This document shows positions 7,301 to 15,772 of a stretch of 46,064 nucleotides of DNA, piece after piece; positions within the stretch are counted from its first letter, which is position 1; every line of letters starts with the position of its first letter. Position numbers and translations under genes: made by a program. The DNA is from Thalassovita litoralis. Its GTDB lineage: Bacteria; Pseudomonadota; Alphaproteobacteria; Rhodobacterales; Rhodobacteraceae. A model generated the notes under the pieces. The model did not search any database. It was not told the DNA's origin and was given only the letters and a program-made list of their open reading frames with translations. The stretch covers positions 1 through 46,064 of the forward strand of contig NZ_FXTO01000026.1 in NCBI RefSeq assembly GCF_900182725.1. The letters run 5' to 3'.

Positions 7301-7483
7301 TCACCAAGGCCGGTTGTAATAACCATCCGCCTGCCCAAGCAGGTAGGCGATGTAGAGTGCCATGCACGCTACAGCCACCCAGCCCATACCCGGCAGGAAG
7401 CTGTTCAGGAGGTAATCCCAGCGGTCGCGGCGCATCTGTGAACGATTCAGATTTTCCAAATTGTTGAATAAGAACCGGCTCAT
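7301..7483 (-). CDS. Small single-pass membrane protein
   Basis: Sixty residues with a basic N-terminal half and one hydrophobic segment (GWVAVACMALYIAYLLG), topped by a short polar tail. ATG 7483 overlaps the stop of the preceding gene at 7480, which supports the start. Function unknown; probable phage membrane protein. Confidence 0.5.
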   Translation of the reverse strand: MSRFLFNNLENLNRSQMRRDRWDYLLNSFLPGMGWVAVACMALYIAYLLGQADGYYNRPW

Positions 7484-7734
7484 GCTGCTTCTCTCCGCAT
7501 CTGGAGAATGGCGGGGTGGCTCGAAATATCATGCCGCTCGATCCACAGATAAGCGTCGCCACATTTCAGCCGCTCATAGGCGGTATTCCAGCGCTCCGGC
7601 ATAGGCCCGTGCGCCTCCTCGTCCCATTGCTCACGACACCACGCCAGCGCCAACACATCCGCTTGCGCCTCCGTCACCGCCAGACGAACGGTCAGGCCGT
7701 TCCTGTCATCGGTGATCACCGTCCAGACATTCAT
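7480..7734 (-). CDS. Hypothetical phage protein
   Basis: An 84-residue acidic, Trp-rich protein (MNVWTVITDDRNG start, ERWNTAYERLKCGDAYLWI in the middle). ATG 7734 is preferred over upstream ATG 7770. It is the first gene of the minus-strand phage cluster and lies 67 bases from the perfect operator palindrome at 7801-7814, which probably controls its promoter. Confidence 0.6.
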   Translation of the reverse strand: MNVWTVITDDRNGLTVRLAVTEAQADVLALAWCREQWDEEAHGPMPERWNTAYERLKCGDAYLWIERHDISSHPAILQMRREAA

Positions 7735-7800
7735 GGGTATCACCCTCCTCTGCTGTTGTTTGATAATCACCTCTGCACCTTATGGTAATCAGTTGCTTTT

Positions 7801-7814
7801 TGCAACGTGTTGCA
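7801..7814. promoter_or_regulatory. Operator palindrome TGCAACGTGTTGCA
   Basis: A perfect 6+2+6 inverted repeat between divergent phage genes. The same pattern (TGCAACCTGTTGCA) sits between the CI-like and Cro-like genes at 37849-37862, with near matches at 8053, 34191 and 36983. It is a probable repressor-binding site. Confidence 0.65.
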
Positions 7815-7834
7815 CGACGAATTTGCAGCATTTT

Positions 7835-7980
7835 TTGGGGCCAAACTTGGGGCCAAACTCAGGGCCAAACTTGGGGCCAGAGGAAATTCCACTTTATAAC
7901 TATTTTACAGATACTTATACAGCCTTCAATTTGACCACGGGGCCACAGTGGGGCCACAGTGGGGCCAAGTTTGGGGCCAC
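7835..7980 (+). repeat. Two arrays of GGGGCCA iterons around an AT-rich core
   Basis: Four units on a 12-base period (TTGGGGCCAAAC type, one with TCAGGGCC) cover 7835-7882. About 55 AT-rich bases follow. Four more units on an 11-12-base period (TGGGGCCACAG type) cover 7938-7980. All eight have the same orientation. Such a layout fits integrase arm sites around an attachment core, or initiator iterons. No integrase or initiator gene is adjacent. Bases 7735-8131 otherwise hold two operator palindromes and no gene. Confidence 0.8.
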
Positions 7981-8052
7981 TAAAATAACAAGATAAACAA
8001 ATAAACAATTTGGTAGTGGTGAACGCGCGCGTGAAAATCGAAAATTCCAATA

Positions 8053-8066
8053 TGCTACATGTTGCG
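8053..8066. promoter_or_regulatory. Operator-like palindrome TGCTACATGTTGCG
   Basis: A two-mismatch version of the TGCAACNNGTTGCA palindrome, 66 bases before the terminase small-subunit ATG. The first ten bases are identical to the site at 34191-34204 next to the attachment core. Confidence 0.5.
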
Positions 8067-8131
8067 ATTTAACTCAGATTCGACGTATCCTGTTGCCGAT
8101 CAGAAGGCGCAAGAAGCCCCCCGGCCACAGC

Positions 8132-9034
8132 ATGAGCAGAACCACACCTGGAGATACCGCGTGGCTCGACGCGTTCGAGCTAACCCCGCGACAGCGGGAT
8201 TTTGTGCTTGCCTACCTGCAAGACCCCAACGCCAAACAGGCTGCACTGGCCGCAGGATACGCGGAACGATCTGCTCAGATGCAGGGATCACGGCTGATAT
8301 CAAATGATAAGGTTGGAGACGCCATCACAGAGGGGCGAAAGCTGATCGAACAGGCGGCCATGATGGACGCCGACAGGATTGCACGGCGATGGGCTGATAT
8401 TGCCACAGCAGACACCACAGACCTCGTGCAGAACATTATCGGCGCATGTCGGTACTGCTATGGCACCAACCACGATCATCAGTGGAAAACACCACGGGAA
8501 TACCGCGAGGCACTTGAGGACGCAGCCCGCAGCCTGTTCGAGGATGATGATCTGATTGCCGCGGCTATCTCAGGCCAGATCGAGGACGGACGGCTACCGA
8601 ATGACGCTGGCGGGTACGGCTACCGCATTACCGACGATCCGAACCCCGCCTGCCCCGAGTGTGCCGGATTGGGCATCGAGTATGTCCGCATTGCCGACAC
8701 ACGCAAACTGACCGGCCCGGCCCTGCTTCTCTACGATGGAGTTGAGGAAACCAAGCAGGGCCGCAAGGTCAAGCTGCAAGACCGCGCTAAGGCGCTGGAT
8801 AGCCTCGCCAAGCACCTTGGGATGTTTGCGGGCAAGGTGGACCCCGAAGAAATCAACCCGCTCGAACGCCTCGCACAGGCCCTCGTGGCCAACGCCACCG
8901 CTGTGCCTGTGCGTGCGGACCCGACACCGGACCGGCGCACACCAGCCGGCCATCCGCTCGACCAGTCCGCGCCAGACCCCAGCGAAGACGAAAACCAATC
9001 CACCTATCAAGACGATGAGGACGTAGACCCATGA
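8132..9034 (+). CDS. Phage terminase small subunit
   Basis: About 300 residues from ATG 8132. The N-terminal part has the Terminase_2 signature: LTPRQRDFVLAYLQDPNAKQ, then AALAAGYAERSAQMQGSRL and a short helical link. This subunit recognises phage DNA for packaging. A long C-terminal extension includes two CxxC pairs (CRYC, CPEC), a possible zinc site, and an acidic, Pro-rich tail. It overlaps the next gene by four bases (ATGA). The large terminase subunit is missing downstream, so packaging cannot be completed from this element alone. Confidence 0.88.
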   Translation: MSRTTPGDTAWLDAFELTPRQRDFVLAYLQDPNAKQAALAAGYAERSAQMQGSRLISNDKVGDAITEGRKLIEQAAMMDADRIARRWADIATADTTDLVQNIIGACRYCYGTNHDHQWKTPREYREALEDAARSLFEDDDLIAAAISGQIEDGRLPNDAGGYGYRITDDPNPACPECAGLGIEYVRIADTRKLTGPALLLYDGVEETKQGRKVKLQDRAKALDSLAKHLGMFAGKVDPEEINPLERLAQALVANATAVPVRADPTPDRRTPAGHPLDQSAPDPSEDENQSTYQDDEDVDP

Positions 9035-9435
9035 CCACGACGCCCAGCGCAGACACATGTGACCAACCCAAGCAGGATGATAATCTGGCGATTGCCATGA
9101 GCCTGCCATCCGAAGTCCTCGTCGAGGCGCTACGCCGACCCGGACGCTTCGCGGTAGTGGATGGCAACAGCGCCGTACCGATGGCAAATGTCCGCATGGG
9201 CTATCCTCTGGAGAGTCAGATCGCGGTTGCCATGTCTGCCATGACCTCCCAGATCATCGCCCGGTTTCCGATCAAAAATTGGATCGCCGCCATGTCTGAC
9301 AATGGCAAACGCGGGACAAACAGCATCGGGATTGTCGTCAAAGAGCCGGACGTGAGCAAATCACCTCACGACGAGTACATGCAGAACCGTGTCGTCACCG
9401 CGCGGTTCACCGTGCTGCTGGCCGAGGACCGGTAA
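9031..9435 (+). CDS. Hypothetical phage protein
   Basis: A 134-residue protein starting at the ATGA overlap with the terminase gene. The centre reads like a compact alpha/beta domain (SQIAVAMSAMTSQIIARFP, VVTARFTVLLAEDR at the end). No family recognised. Its position after the terminase small subunit points to a phage origin. Confidence 0.65.
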   Translation: MTTTPSADTCDQPKQDDNLAIAMSLPSEVLVEALRRPGRFAVVDGNSAVPMANVRMGYPLESQIAVAMSAMTSQIIARFPIKNWIAAMSDNGKRGTNSIGIVVKEPDVSKSPHDEYMQNRVVTARFTVLLAEDR

Positions 9436-9439
9436 TCCG

Positions 9440-9748
9440 ATGCCCAGCGCCGCACAAAACCTAGCAGAAGCAATCGACGGGTTCATCAACGACCGATTGA
9501 CCCGCATTGAGGCGCGGCGCAAAGAGGGCTGCTGTCACCAGCCGAAACCCGCATACGTGATCGTCAGCCCTGACGCCGCGTTTCAACTCCTGAACCATGA
9601 CGCCGCGCCGCTGGTATCGCCGATTGATAATCCGACCCCTGACGGGCCGCGCTGGCGGCTCCGAGGATGCAATCTGCCCATCGTCATGGACGACACCATG
9701 ACCGGCCATTCGTTCCGCATCGAAAATGCCGATGGGGTAACGATCTGA
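9440..9748 (+). CDS. Hypothetical phage protein
   Basis: A 102-residue protein from ATG 9440, four bases after the previous stop. It ends exactly at the start of the truncated frame at 9748 (TGATG overlap). It contains a Cys pair-like segment (CCHQPKPAYVIVSPDAAFQL). Function unknown; a phage operon member by spacing and strand. Confidence 0.6.
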   Translation: MPSAAQNLAEAIDGFINDRLTRIEARRKEGCCHQPKPAYVIVSPDAAFQLLNHDAAPLVSPIDNPTPDGPRWRLRGCNLPIVMDDTMTGHSFRIENADGVTI

Positions 9749-9972
9749 TGGTCCGGCGAACTGCACTCAAATCCTCGTGCTCAACAGAGCCGGTGGCCAC
9801 CGTAGGTGACGCACCGGAGGATTTTGTGCCGTCCAATGCCGAGGACAAGCTGCCGGAATTCGATTTTCCTCATAGCGGACATTGGCAGCAACGCAGCATT
9901 TTTACAATGTGGGCTCGAAGCCGTCATGCGGCGCTGCAGTGCGCCGCGTGCCCAAGCTGGCAGGGCCCATGA
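9748..9972 (+). pseudogene. Truncated phage gene running into a dispersed repeat
   Basis: The frame starts with MVRRTALKSSC and reads as normal protein to about KLPEFDFPHS near 9880. It then enters GC-rich sequence related to the dispersed intergenic repeats and ends at a chance stop. This is where the phage late operon is broken off; the next gene in such operons is often the large terminase or portal, neither of which is present. Confidence 0.6.
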
Positions 9973-10092
9973 CGCTCCCGGCCCATTGCTGCCATTCGGC
10001 CGCTGACCGACCGCTGCGGCGCGGCTACGCCAGACCGGCCATTCGTATATCGCACAGCATTTTCGGACGATGAAGGTCGGCACAGCGGACGA
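9930..10092. repeat. Dispersed intergenic repeat region, family B-like copy
   Basis: Bases 10033-10092 (CAGACCGGCCATTCG, ending AAGGTCGGCACAGCGGAC) are close to 18774-18833. The preceding GGGCTCGAAGCCGTC at about 9934 echoes family A. Bases 10093-10300 upstream of the Fnr-type gene hold no gene and no clear promoter call. Confidence 0.6.
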
Positions 10093-10300
10093 AGAGGTCA
10101 TCCATCATAGTCAATTCTTGCATCGATGAGACGACGGTTGGAGTGAGCGTTCTCCGTTCCGCTATGACCAGAGTGTGTCTCATAAGCTCTCTGCTCATCA
10201 ACAAAAAGCTTGCCGGAACATGTGGTTAGGTTAGAGTTAAACATGTATTCTATATTCGCATTCTGCTCTGCGGAAAGCCGCTTAAGTAGTTGGGTCAATA

Positions 10301-11047
10301 ATGGCGACAGGTATTGCGGATCGTGATGTACGTTTGGGGCGGGCATGCTTGAACTGCTCGGGACAATTTGACGATCTATTTTGCGCATGTGTGATGAAGG
10401 TTTTGAACGGGGAGCATTGTATCCGACGCTTTGAACCGGGTGCGGTCATCGCCATGGAGGGCCTCAAAGCTCCATTTCTTGGTTCGATCGTCAAGGGCGT
10501 GGTCTGTCAGGAGATCAGTCTGGCAGATGGCCGGGTGCAGGGAGTTACTCTGCTTTCCCCTCCGGACGTGATTGGCAACCCTCTCCACGACAATTCACGA
10601 TATACAGTCACTGCCTTGTCCGAGGTAGAAGTCTTCTGTATTTCCGCGAACGCTTTTGGCAAACTATTGTACGACCTTCCGCTCTTCAGGCTGAGGTTTT
10701 TGGAAATGAAGCTTTCAGACCTTGAGAGAGCGCGGAATTGGCTAACAGTCCTTGGTCGGCGCTCGTCGACAGAGCGATTGGCCTACTTGGTTGTCCGGGT
10801 CGCGCAAAAGATCGGATTTTCTACCCCGGGCAATGGTACTGCGGATCTCTTTGTACATTTGCCAATTACGCGCGAACGAATAGGCGCCTTTCTGGGAATG
10901 ACTATGGAAACAGTGAGCCGCGAGTTCACGCATCTTGAACGGAAGGGTGTCCTGAGCGCCAGAGGATCCCGCGTGATCAAGATATTCGACTATCGCCGCC
11001 TCGAGACCATTGCGGGCATCGACGATGATGGTGGAACCATCGACTAA
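10301..11047 (+). CDS. Crp/Fnr-family regulator with Fnr-type cysteines
   Basis: A 248-residue transcription factor. The N-terminus carries CLNC and, eight residues on, CAC, followed by a further Cys near residue 46, as in oxygen-sensing Fnr/FnrL proteins that hold a [4Fe-4S] cluster. A cyclic-nucleotide-binding-like beta roll occupies about residues 40-150. A winged HTH follows, with TRERIGAFLGMTMETVSREF; the E-x-x-SR pattern is the Fnr recognition helix that reads TTGAT half-sites. A matching box lies at 15773-15786 ahead of the GFA gene. It is a single gene with no operon partner. Confidence 0.88.
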   Translation: MATGIADRDVRLGRACLNCSGQFDDLFCACVMKVLNGEHCIRRFEPGAVIAMEGLKAPFLGSIVKGVVCQEISLADGRVQGVTLLSPPDVIGNPLHDNSRYTVTALSEVEVFCISANAFGKLLYDLPLFRLRFLEMKLSDLERARNWLTVLGRRSSTERLAYLVVRVAQKIGFSTPGNGTADLFVHLPITRERIGAFLGMTMETVSREFTHLERKGVLSARGSRVIKIFDYRRLETIAGIDDDGGTID

Positions 11048-11135
11048 AAGGCATCTGTTTGCAGACGAGTCTAAAAGCAGAAAACTGGCTGCAGCTGCGA
11101 GCCGCTGAACGCTGACTGGAAACATCTATGCCCAG

Positions 11136-11209
11136 AGCTCGAAGCCGACCTGCGGCAGTGCAACGTGGCACTTGCCAGGTCCGAACCATTGCGCTGTCGT
11201 TCCCGGCCC
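11136..11209. repeat. Dispersed intergenic repeat, family A, copy 2
   Basis: Same unit as 2437-2511 and 17817-17891 with only a few substitutions. It begins about 90 bases after the stop of the Fnr-type gene. Bases 11048-11307 contain only this repeat and its GC-rich surroundings. Confidence 0.85.
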
Positions 11210-11307
11210 ATTCCAGACACTCGTGACACAATCGATCGCTGCATTGCGGCTTCCTGTTAGCCGGCATTGAGCATACACTGCCTTTGACCAGCCAACGAGG
11301 GTAGCCA

Positions 11308-11553
11308 ATGGCCATACTCGACGATTTTAAGGACGAGATCACTCAGAGAGTCGAAGCACTTGAGCCGGGTGTACAGTTTTCGCTTCGCACGCTCTTTGGC
11401 GGGAGGGAGGAATTTGCTAAGTTTGCGACCTCCGGTCAGCGCAAGGCTCTGGGAACACAATTTCGAAAGGCCGTAGAGGAAACCGAATTCCAAAATATCG
11501 AATATTCTCATCACGCACAGTCGCCTGCTGAACATTGGTATAAACGGATTTGA
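11308..11553 (+). CDS. DUF1413-like small protein
   Basis: An 81-residue protein whose central part (GVQFSLRTLFGG, then RKALGTQFRKAV) matches the pattern of DUF1413, a small domain of unknown function often found in accessory DNA. ATG 11308 is the natural start. Between it and the recombinase gene (11554-11820) there are about 265 bases with repeat-like GC-rich sequence and a T-rich stretch near 11688-11700 but no gene. Confidence 0.7.
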   Translation: MAILDDFKDEITQRVEALEPGVQFSLRTLFGGREEFAKFATSGQRKALGTQFRKAVEETEFQNIEYSHHAQSPAEHWYKRI

Positions 11554-11820
11554 CGGCCCTTTGCGGACATTGGCCAGTATGGTCTCGCCACCGTGCCGCA
11601 TCCCCGAACCAGTCATCCGTGACGTCGTGCGGCAAGGTCCAGCGTGCCAAGGTCCGGAGCGCGAACAAAGGAGCACCAGCGCAGCTTTGGTTTTTTTCAA
11701 TAATAGCAGCTACGTGGGGCAAGCAAGAACTTCACAACAGAAACTGCAATCGATGGTATGTTGAACAAGCCAACGTCGGGTTGGCGTTGTGGTGGGATTT
11801 GGTGGTTCGGAGGAACCATC

Positions 11821-12453
11821 ATGCAAACACCCAACTTACCAGCAATTCGTGCTCGTCGTGCGGCCTGGAACAAAGGCCGTGTCGTGGGGCAGAAACGTCC
11901 GCTGCTACCCAAACACGTCTGGGCGATCCGCGTCCGTCTTGAATTGGCGGAAAGTCATCGTGACTTGGCGCTTTTCAATTTGGCAATCGATAGCAAACTT
12001 CGGGGCTGTGATCTGGTGAAGCTGAAAGTAGCCGATGTCTATGCAGCAGGACGTGTCAAAGAGCGAGCCTCGATCATCCAGAGCAAAACGCAGAAGTCTG
12101 TTCGCTTCGAGATTACAGAGGGCACGCGAACATCGGTACTTCGATGGTTGGATGAGCCTTTGATGATCGGTTCCGAGTACCTTTGGCCAGGGCGTTTCCA
12201 CGAGCGGCTTCACATATCGACTCGGCAATATGCTCGTTTGGTTCGGGATTGGGTAAAATCAGTTGGTTTGGAGCCAAGCGCTTATGGGACCCATTCGATG
12301 CGGCGGACCAAAGTTGCACAGATTTATCGGAAGACCGGCAACCTCAGAGCGGTTCAACTCTTGCTCGGCCACACCAAGATGGACAGCACCGTTCGATACC
12401 TCGGCGTAGAGCTTGAAGATGCGTTGGCAATTTCTGAAGGCGTTGAAATCTAA
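11821..12453 (+). CDS. Stand-alone tyrosine recombinase (catalytic-domain type)
   Basis: A 210-residue protein from ATG 11821 that consists almost only of the tyrosine-recombinase catalytic domain. Visible active-site residues are Arg in DSKLRGCDLV, Lys in QSKTQKSV, HSMRR (His and second Arg), GHTKM (His) and the nucleophile Tyr in VRYLG. It lacks the usual N-terminal core-binding domain, like FimB/FimE-type and many plasmid-borne recombinases. It is followed by a hairpin terminator. No paired inverted sites were identified, so the target is unknown. Confidence 0.88.
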   Translation: MQTPNLPAIRARRAAWNKGRVVGQKRPLLPKHVWAIRVRLELAESHRDLALFNLAIDSKLRGCDLVKLKVADVYAAGRVKERASIIQSKTQKSVRFEITEGTRTSVLRWLDEPLMIGSEYLWPGRFHERLHISTRQYARLVRDWVKSVGLEPSAYGTHSMRRTKVAQIYRKTGNLRAVQLLLGHTKMDSTVRYLGVELEDALAISEGVEI

Positions 12454-12460
12454 CGCTTTG

Positions 12461-12484
12461 GGCCGCCCAAACGGACGGCCCTCT
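12461..12484 (+). terminator. Hairpin terminator after the recombinase gene
   Basis: GGGCCG-cccaaacgga-CGGCCC forms a 6-bp GC stem eight bases after the recombinase stop, followed by CTCTTAG. The T run is weak. Bases 12485-12722 contain no gene and should include the cold-shock gene promoter and its long leader. Confidence 0.55.
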
Positions 12485-12722
12485 TAGCACTGACACAAAT
12501 TGCAATGAGGTTGCTAGGCGCGGCATCCCGCTATACGCCTGTTGCCGATAAAAATATTCTTTTCGCCAGCCCCCTTGTAGTTATGTAGCGCGACACCTAT
12601 CTGATTTGTGCAAGGCAAATCCTTCGAACTTCTGTCTCCTAACGGCCTCAGTTGATCTTATGACGACACTGAGCCGGGTCATCGCTCTTCGCGGATGGCA
12701 ATATTTTATAGGAGACAACACG

Positions 12723-12929
12723 ATGGCCAATGGCACCGTGAAATGGTTCAACACCCAAAAAGGCTTTGGTTTTATCGCGCCGGAACAGGGTTCGAAGGAT
12801 ATCTTCGTTCACATTTCCACAGTCGAACGCGCTGGCATCAATGCGCTGTCCGACGGACAAGCTGTCACGTTCGACATTGAAAGCGGTCGGGATGGCCGTG
12901 AGAGCGCGACCAATCTCGCACTGGCCTAA
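12723..12929 (+). CDS. CspA-family cold-shock protein
   Basis: A 68-residue single cold-shock domain protein. It has both RNA-binding motifs, KGFGFIAP (RNP1) and DIFVHIS (RNP2), and the family start NGTVKWFN. It binds single-stranded RNA and DNA and acts as an RNA chaperone. ATG 12723 follows AGGAGA; the in-frame upstream ATG at 12606 would add an unrelated N-terminus and is unlikely. A strong terminator follows at 12952. Confidence 0.93.
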   Translation: MANGTVKWFNTQKGFGFIAPEQGSKDIFVHISTVERAGINALSDGQAVTFDIESGRDGRESATNLALA

Positions 12930-12951
12930 GCCGGTAGGGCGTTAACCAGTA

Positions 12952-12990
12952 TGGCTGGGGCTCTCCCCTCGGTTTGCCCCGGCCTTTTTT
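12952..12990 (+). terminator. Rho-independent terminator after the cold-shock gene
   Basis: GGCTGGGGC pairs with GCCCCGGCC across a loop of about 16 bases and is followed directly by six Ts. Confidence 0.8.
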
Positions 12991-13073
12991 GACTTGGCTC
13001 CCTGACACTCAGCGAGGACCAACCACATATTTTGGATTGATAGAACTTGATAGACATCAACTGGGGTCTCCCC

Positions 13074-13316
13074 ATGACACTCGTCGTATCGCCTCGTGGC
13101 GATACACAGAACATTACGACGCTTGAACAAGCATTCTACTGGCTGCGCAAAAGGTGGCCCGTCACCGATCAGCATCATGTGCGCGCTCTAGAGTACATAG
13201 ACGCCGCCATGCATTGCCTGGTGCCAGTAACCTCTGCACGAAATGCGTTCCTCTTGGCAGCACACAGCGCGGGTTTCAATCCCGACACCACGATCGACCG
13301 GGGCTTGCCTGCCTGA
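13074..13316 (+). CDS. DUF982-family small protein
   Basis: An 80-residue protein from ATG 13074, with an upstream in-frame start at 13047. The pattern TTLEQAFYWLRKRWPV, then an Ala-rich helix and SARNAFLLAAHSAGF, is that of DUF982, small proteins of unknown function common in Rhizobiales and Rhodobacterales accessory DNA. It stands between the cold-shock gene and a small basic protein. Confidence 0.75.
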   Translation: MTLVVSPRGDTQNITTLEQAFYWLRKRWPVTDQHHVRALEYIDAAMHCLVPVTSARNAFLLAAHSAGFNPDTTIDRGLPA

Positions 13317-13434
13317 TTCGTGAGCACCTCAGTCGCGTTAGTGGCGACCGGTCTCACAAGGAAATTTGGCGAGACTGGTCCATTTGGCTCGATATGTGCA
13401 CTCCAAGCTACAAATTCACTGAGGACAATTGAAC

Positions 13435-13644
13435 ATGGCGACACCTTCAAAGGCCAAGTTTTTCAAGCATGAAAAGCGTGCTGCAGAAAGCCAGATGGAC
13501 AGAATTTCGCGCGCAGCACGCGACATCGTGGCTGACGATGCCGAGCAGCGTGAAACGAAAACCGCTCGGCTTCGCAAAGCGCGCCTCGAGAGGGAAGCCT
13601 TCGTTGCGAGCGATGTCAGCAGCGCGGGCAAGAAAAAGCGCTGA
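13435..13644 (+). CDS. Small highly charged helical protein
   Basis: A 69-residue protein from ATG 13435, almost wholly charged helix (HEKRAAESQMDRISRAARDI, later KTARLRKARLERE) with a basic KKKR end. No family recognised. It may be a nucleic-acid-associated or structural small protein. Confidence 0.55.
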   Translation: MATPSKAKFFKHEKRAAESQMDRISRAARDIVADDAEQRETKTARLRKARLEREAFVASDVSSAGKKKR

Positions 13645-13674
13645 ACGCGCCCTCGCGCCTCTTGTTTCCTTTAT

Positions 13675-13857
13675 TTAAGATCGGTCCAACGATCGGGCGC
13701 CATTCGACCAAATGCTGTATTTATCATCTTCGGGTCTGTAATCAGACACGGGGCGGCAAATGTCGAAGGTAATCCTGTATTTTCCAGACACGCAGTCGTA
13801 GGCTTTTGAATATTCGCACAGAGCGAAACCAAACCTCCGGAAAGCAAGCGGAGGCAC
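13675..13857 (-). pseudogene. Possible C-terminal relic of a surface-adhesin E-like protein
   Basis: A minus-strand frame of 60 codons contains CEYSKAYDCVSGKYRITFD and ends in IWSNGARSLDRS. It resembles the C-terminal strands of small secreted adhesin-E-like proteins. No signal peptide or convincing start is present. The rest of 13645-14002 has no supported gene. Confidence 0.35.
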
Positions 13858-14002
13858 CAGCTCCCGGAAAGAGCAGTCTTCGATCCAAATCTCTCCGACA
13901 CGATTACGGGACCGTTTTCGTTGGTCTGGTGAGAAAGATCATTTCCGAGCGCGTCAGGGATATTCGTCAGGGGCCACGTTCTTATATTCGAGAGGAAACG
14001 AC

Positions 14003-14809
14003 ATGCGCATTCGACTAGGCTGCCGGTTCGACCTGCAACTTACCCAACCGACACCGATGATCGCGCTGCTGAATGTGCATTTTTCGCGCGCGGGGGATCT
14101 AGAGGCGCCCGACCGAATAGTCACAACGCCAAGCGTCCCGCTGAATGCCTATCGGGACATGTTCGGTAACTGGTGCACACGCCTTGTCGCGCCTGCAGGG
14201 GTCTTCTCGATCGGGGTCGATGCCTTCGTTCACGACAGTGGGGCCCCGGATGAGGCTGCGCCAAACGCTGCACAGATTCCGGTTGAGTTGCTGCCCGATG
14301 ATAGTCTGATCTACCTGATGGGATCGCGCTATTGCGATACTGACCTGCTGTCGGACGAGGCGTGGCGCCTTTTCGAACACACACGGCCTGGCTGGCAACG
14401 TGTTCAAGCGATCTGCAATTTCGTACACAACCACATCCAGTTTGACTACATGCAGGCACGCGCCACCCGCTCGGCCTCCGAAGCCTATTCCGAAGGTGTG
14501 GGCGTGTGCCGCGACTATACGCATCTTGCGATCACGTTCTGCCGGTGCATGAATATCCCTGCCCGTTACTGCACAGGCTATCTCGGCGACATTGGCACGC
14601 CTCCGCCGTATCCTCCTGGAGACTTCGCAGCTTGGATGGAAGTCTTTCTGGATGGCTCCTGGTGGACCTTTGATCCACGCAACAACACGCCTCGAATTGG
14701 CCGAATTCTCGTCGCCAGGGGACGAGACGCCGCCGACGTGCCCCTGTTGCAGTCTTTCGGCCGAAATGTCCTGAACAGTTTCGAAGTCTGGACGGATGAG
14801 ATCGATTAA
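14003..14809 (+). CDS. Transglutaminase-like cysteine-protease-fold protein
   Basis: A 268-residue protein with a Bact_transglu_N-type beta-rich N-terminal domain (about 1-100) and a transglutaminase core. The nucleophile Cys is in EGVGVCRDYTHLAI. An Asp-containing strand occurs in WWTFDPRNNTPRIGRI. The position that is usually HAW in the family reads DFAAWMEVFL, so the canonical catalytic His is replaced. To my knowledge related alphaproteobacterial proteins also have DFSAW there, so this is probably a subfamily trait. GAGGAAA precedes the ATG. It is a single gene with unknown substrate, probably a peptidase or amidase. Confidence 0.85.
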   Translation: MRIRLGCRFDLQLTQPTPMIALLNVHFSRAGDLEAPDRIVTTPSVPLNAYRDMFGNWCTRLVAPAGVFSIGVDAFVHDSGAPDEAAPNAAQIPVELLPDDSLIYLMGSRYCDTDLLSDEAWRLFEHTRPGWQRVQAICNFVHNHIQFDYMQARATRSASEAYSEGVGVCRDYTHLAITFCRCMNIPARYCTGYLGDIGTPPPYPPGDFAAWMEVFLDGSWWTFDPRNNTPRIGRILVARGRDAADVPLLQSFGRNVLNSFEVWTDEID

Positions 14810-15112
14810 CAACTCTTTTGGCGATATGGTAGCCCCCCCCAGCAAGCGGCAGTGCCAGCTTGCAAAGGCCAGCTCCGAACTTCATTTTCGGTGCAAACAC
14901 TCCAATAGAGAAATCCGAGAGATAGTACCGCAAAGAAAGTCTTTTCTCTCCACACAGATCCTATTGGAGCCGTACTGGAACTGAAGAATGTCAGCTTTGA
15001 AGGCAGACTTGGGCCAGTCTAGCAGTTGCAGCGAATGACCGCTTTCCGCCCGCCCTTGTCACCCCCTCTCAAAAAAACCGGATGAGGCAGATGCACCCCA
15101 TGGCGGATGGTG

Positions 15113-15165
15113 CGGCCCTGACCTGCCGTTCAGTCCCTTGCCGATCGCTGCGGCGCAGCTTCTCC
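15113..15165. repeat. Dispersed intergenic repeat, family B, copy 1
   Basis: The stretch CGGCCCTGACCTGCCGTTCA through TGCCGATCGCTGCGG is nearly identical to 18725-18774. The whole interval 14810-15289 has no supported gene; it also contains a C tract at 14832 and GC-rich short frames. Confidence 0.8.
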
Positions 15166-15289
15166 ATACCGGACATCTGTGGCATGGTGCAGCATGGAGT
15201 GATAGCCCAAGGTCGTCGGTGCGGACGAAACTGACATTCGCGCCCTTGTCGTCTGGCTGTTGTCGTAGATGCATCATCGGCTCGACCGT

Positions 15290-15700
15290 TCAGCCGGGAA
15301 GCCCGTCGACCCTTGTAATAGAGGCCAAATCGTTGTCCCAATTCGCACGGCTGGAACAACAGATATGCGCGTTCGGTCGCATGTCAAACTGGCTGTCAAG
15401 CGACCCTGCCGGCACCATAAGTAAACCAATATCCGGCCGGGAAACTGGCAGCGCGGACCCGCAGTCGGAGCAAAAGCACTTCATATGGCGTGACCCGGAT
15501 AGCCGGAACGTCTTGGTTTTTTCTTCGCCTGACACCCAGGTGATTTTGGCAATGGACGAAAACAGATTTGCCGAATGGGCTGAACCGCTGTCCTTACGGC
15601 ATCGGGCGCAGTGGCACAGGAAAAAACTCTCGAACTCTCCTGATATGCGGAATTTCACTGCGCCGCAGAGGCATTGTCCGGTGATCGGATTGTTGTCCAT
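15290..15700 (-). CDS. GFA-family (CENP-V/GFA fold) zinc protein
   Basis: A 136-residue protein with the GFA Zn ligands in order: CLCGAVKF, CHCARCRK and CFCSDCGSAL. The family includes glutathione-dependent formaldehyde-activating enzyme and S-glutathione-modifying lyases. Length is normal for a single-domain member. ATG 15700 follows GAGGAGT-like sequence. An Fnr-type box lies about 75 bases upstream, so expression may respond to oxygen. The specific substrate cannot be stated. Confidence 0.88.
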   Translation of the reverse strand: MDNNPITGQCLCGAVKFRISGEFESFFLCHCARCRKDSGSAHSANLFSSIAKITWVSGEEKTKTFRLSGSRHMKCFCSDCGSALPVSRPDIGLLMVPAGSLDSQFDMRPNAHICCSSRANWDNDLASITRVDGLPG

Positions 15701-15772
15701 TCATACTCCTCACGCCGGGCACGCCTCGTTCACCCAGTCGAACGCATTTTATTAACCCATGTATCCGCGTGT

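Noticed and set aside
11257-11700. A 147-codon minus-strand frame
   Set aside because: It is antisense to the DUF1413-like gene and partly composed of repeat sequence.
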